DNA of 7,089 nucleotides from an uncultured Alphaproteobacteria bacterium (lineage in GTDB: Bacteria > Pseudomonadota > Alphaproteobacteria > Bin95), in NCBI GenBank assembly GCA_913060845.1, contig CAJXVF010000115.1, forward strand, positions 1 through 7,089. The letters run 5' to 3'. Each line of letters opens with the position of its first letter. Position 1 is the first letter of the stretch. Under the pieces are notes generated by a model. That model was not told where the DNA came from and did no database searches. It was given only the letters and a program-made list of their open reading frames with translations. This document shows positions 6,593 through 7,089 of this stretch, one piece after another. The position numbers and the translations under genes were made by a program.

Positions 6593-7040
6593 TCGTCTTT
6601 AGCGTTATCAGGCACCCCAAATACATTTGCCATACTGACCTCCCCTGATCCGCGACGGAGGGGTTGTTGCTGGGTTGGTGCTGGTGCCCAGCCGGTTAGG
6701 AAGATAATTTCGAAGGGGATGTTGATGCGGCCGTCTGGGCCTGTGGCTTTCTCTTGCAGCAGTTGCAGTGCGCGCATCAGGACCGCGCGGCGGAGGGGGC
6801 GGCGGCTGCGTTCATGCAGGATGTTCGTTTCCGCCATGCTGCGCAGGTCCTGGAGCAGCTTGAACGGGTTGGCGTAGGACACGGTGATCGTTTCCGTATC
6901 AGCGACGGGCAGTGCGAACCCAGCGCGTTGCAACAGACCTGCAGCATCACGGATATCAATCGTCGGCGCGATATGGGGGGATACTGGCGCATCCAGTGCC
7001 GCCTCAGCCTCCAGGAATGCAAGCCGGAGCGGGTTCAATG
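6589..7040 (-). CDS. BioC/NDUFAF5-like SAM-dependent methyltransferase, C-terminal part
   Basis: The minus-strand frame is open from the insert edge at 7040 to a TAG at 6589-6591, giving 150 residues. The TTG at 7036-7038 is only where the frame happens to offer a start; the N-terminal Rossmann domain with the SAM-binding motif is missing at the library cut. The family is recognised from the C-terminal block: an Arg-Asp-Ala...LLQRAGFALPVADTETITV stretch, then PFKLLQDLRSMAETN, a run of Arg in HERSRRPLRRAVLM, PDGRINIPFE and IIFLTGWAP. The same order occurs in human NDUFAF5 and its alphaproteobacterial relatives, annotated as BioC-like methyltransferases. NDUFAF5 hydroxylates an arginine in a complex I subunit, so the bacterial role may be in complex I assembly rather than biotin synthesis; this is an inference. 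The last 28 or so residues are a polar tail. The gene is transcribed toward the SDR and overlaps its end by 4 bases. Confidence 0.85.
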
Positions 7041-7089
7041 CTGTCTCTTATACACATCTCCGAGCCCACGAGACCTCTCTACATCTCGT
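7041..7089 (+). other. Nextera i7-side sequencing adapter (synthetic)
   Basis: This is library adapter. Bases 7041-7059 are the Tn5 mosaic end CTGTCTCTTATACACATCT, 7060-7074 are CCGAGCCCACGAGAC, 7075-7082 (CTCTCTAC) match the Nextera i7 index N707, and 7083-7089 (ATCTCGT) are the first bases of the P7 flow-cell sequence. The blocks are in the order expected on the Read 2 side of a Nextera molecule. The organism's sequence ends at 7040. Confidence 0.98.

Overview
The window is a dense, chromosomal, housekeeping stretch from a moderately GC-rich alphaproteobacterium. Sphingomonadales is the best guess. It rests on remembered family resemblance and on the gene order alr - mlaE - mlaF - radA - cvpA - purF - SDR, not on a database search. 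I see no mobile elements, CRISPR, tRNA or rRNA, and no sign of recent horizontal transfer. I found no undescribed system.

Both ends are synthetic. Bases 1-41 carry an Illumina Nextera i5-side adapter with its 8-base index. Bases 7041-7089 carry the matching i7-side adapter with its index. The biological insert is therefore 42-7040, and the genes at both ends are cut by library preparation, not by biology.

Layout, left to right on the plus strand: the C-terminal part of alanine racemase (alr, to 589); an MlaE-type ABC permease (586-1359) and its MlaF-type ATPase (1356-2129), which together form the inner-membrane part of an MCE-type lipid transporter; the recombination/repair ATPase RadA (2136-3563); a CvpA-family membrane protein (about 3627-4322); amidophosphoribosyltransferase PurF (4359-5882), of the propeptide and [4Fe-4S] type; and a short-chain dehydrogenase (5879-6592). 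On the minus strand, a BioC/NDUFAF5-like methyltransferase (6589-7040) is cut at its 5' end and converges on the SDR.

The seven plus-strand genes look like one polycistronic run. Three junctions are 4-base stop/start overlaps (alr/mlaE, mlaE/mlaF, purF/SDR), and the other gaps are 6, 63 and 36 bases. The products are functionally mixed: cell-wall D-alanine supply, outer-membrane lipid homeostasis, DNA repair and the first step of purine synthesis. The run is best read as a conserved housekeeping cluster, not a single pathway. No promoter or rho-independent terminator is convincing inside the window, and no non-coding stretch exceeds 63 bases apart from the adapters. The points most worth checking are the untrimmed adapters, the MlaEF pair without an adjacent MCE (MlaD) gene, and the altered cofactor-fold motifs of the SDR.
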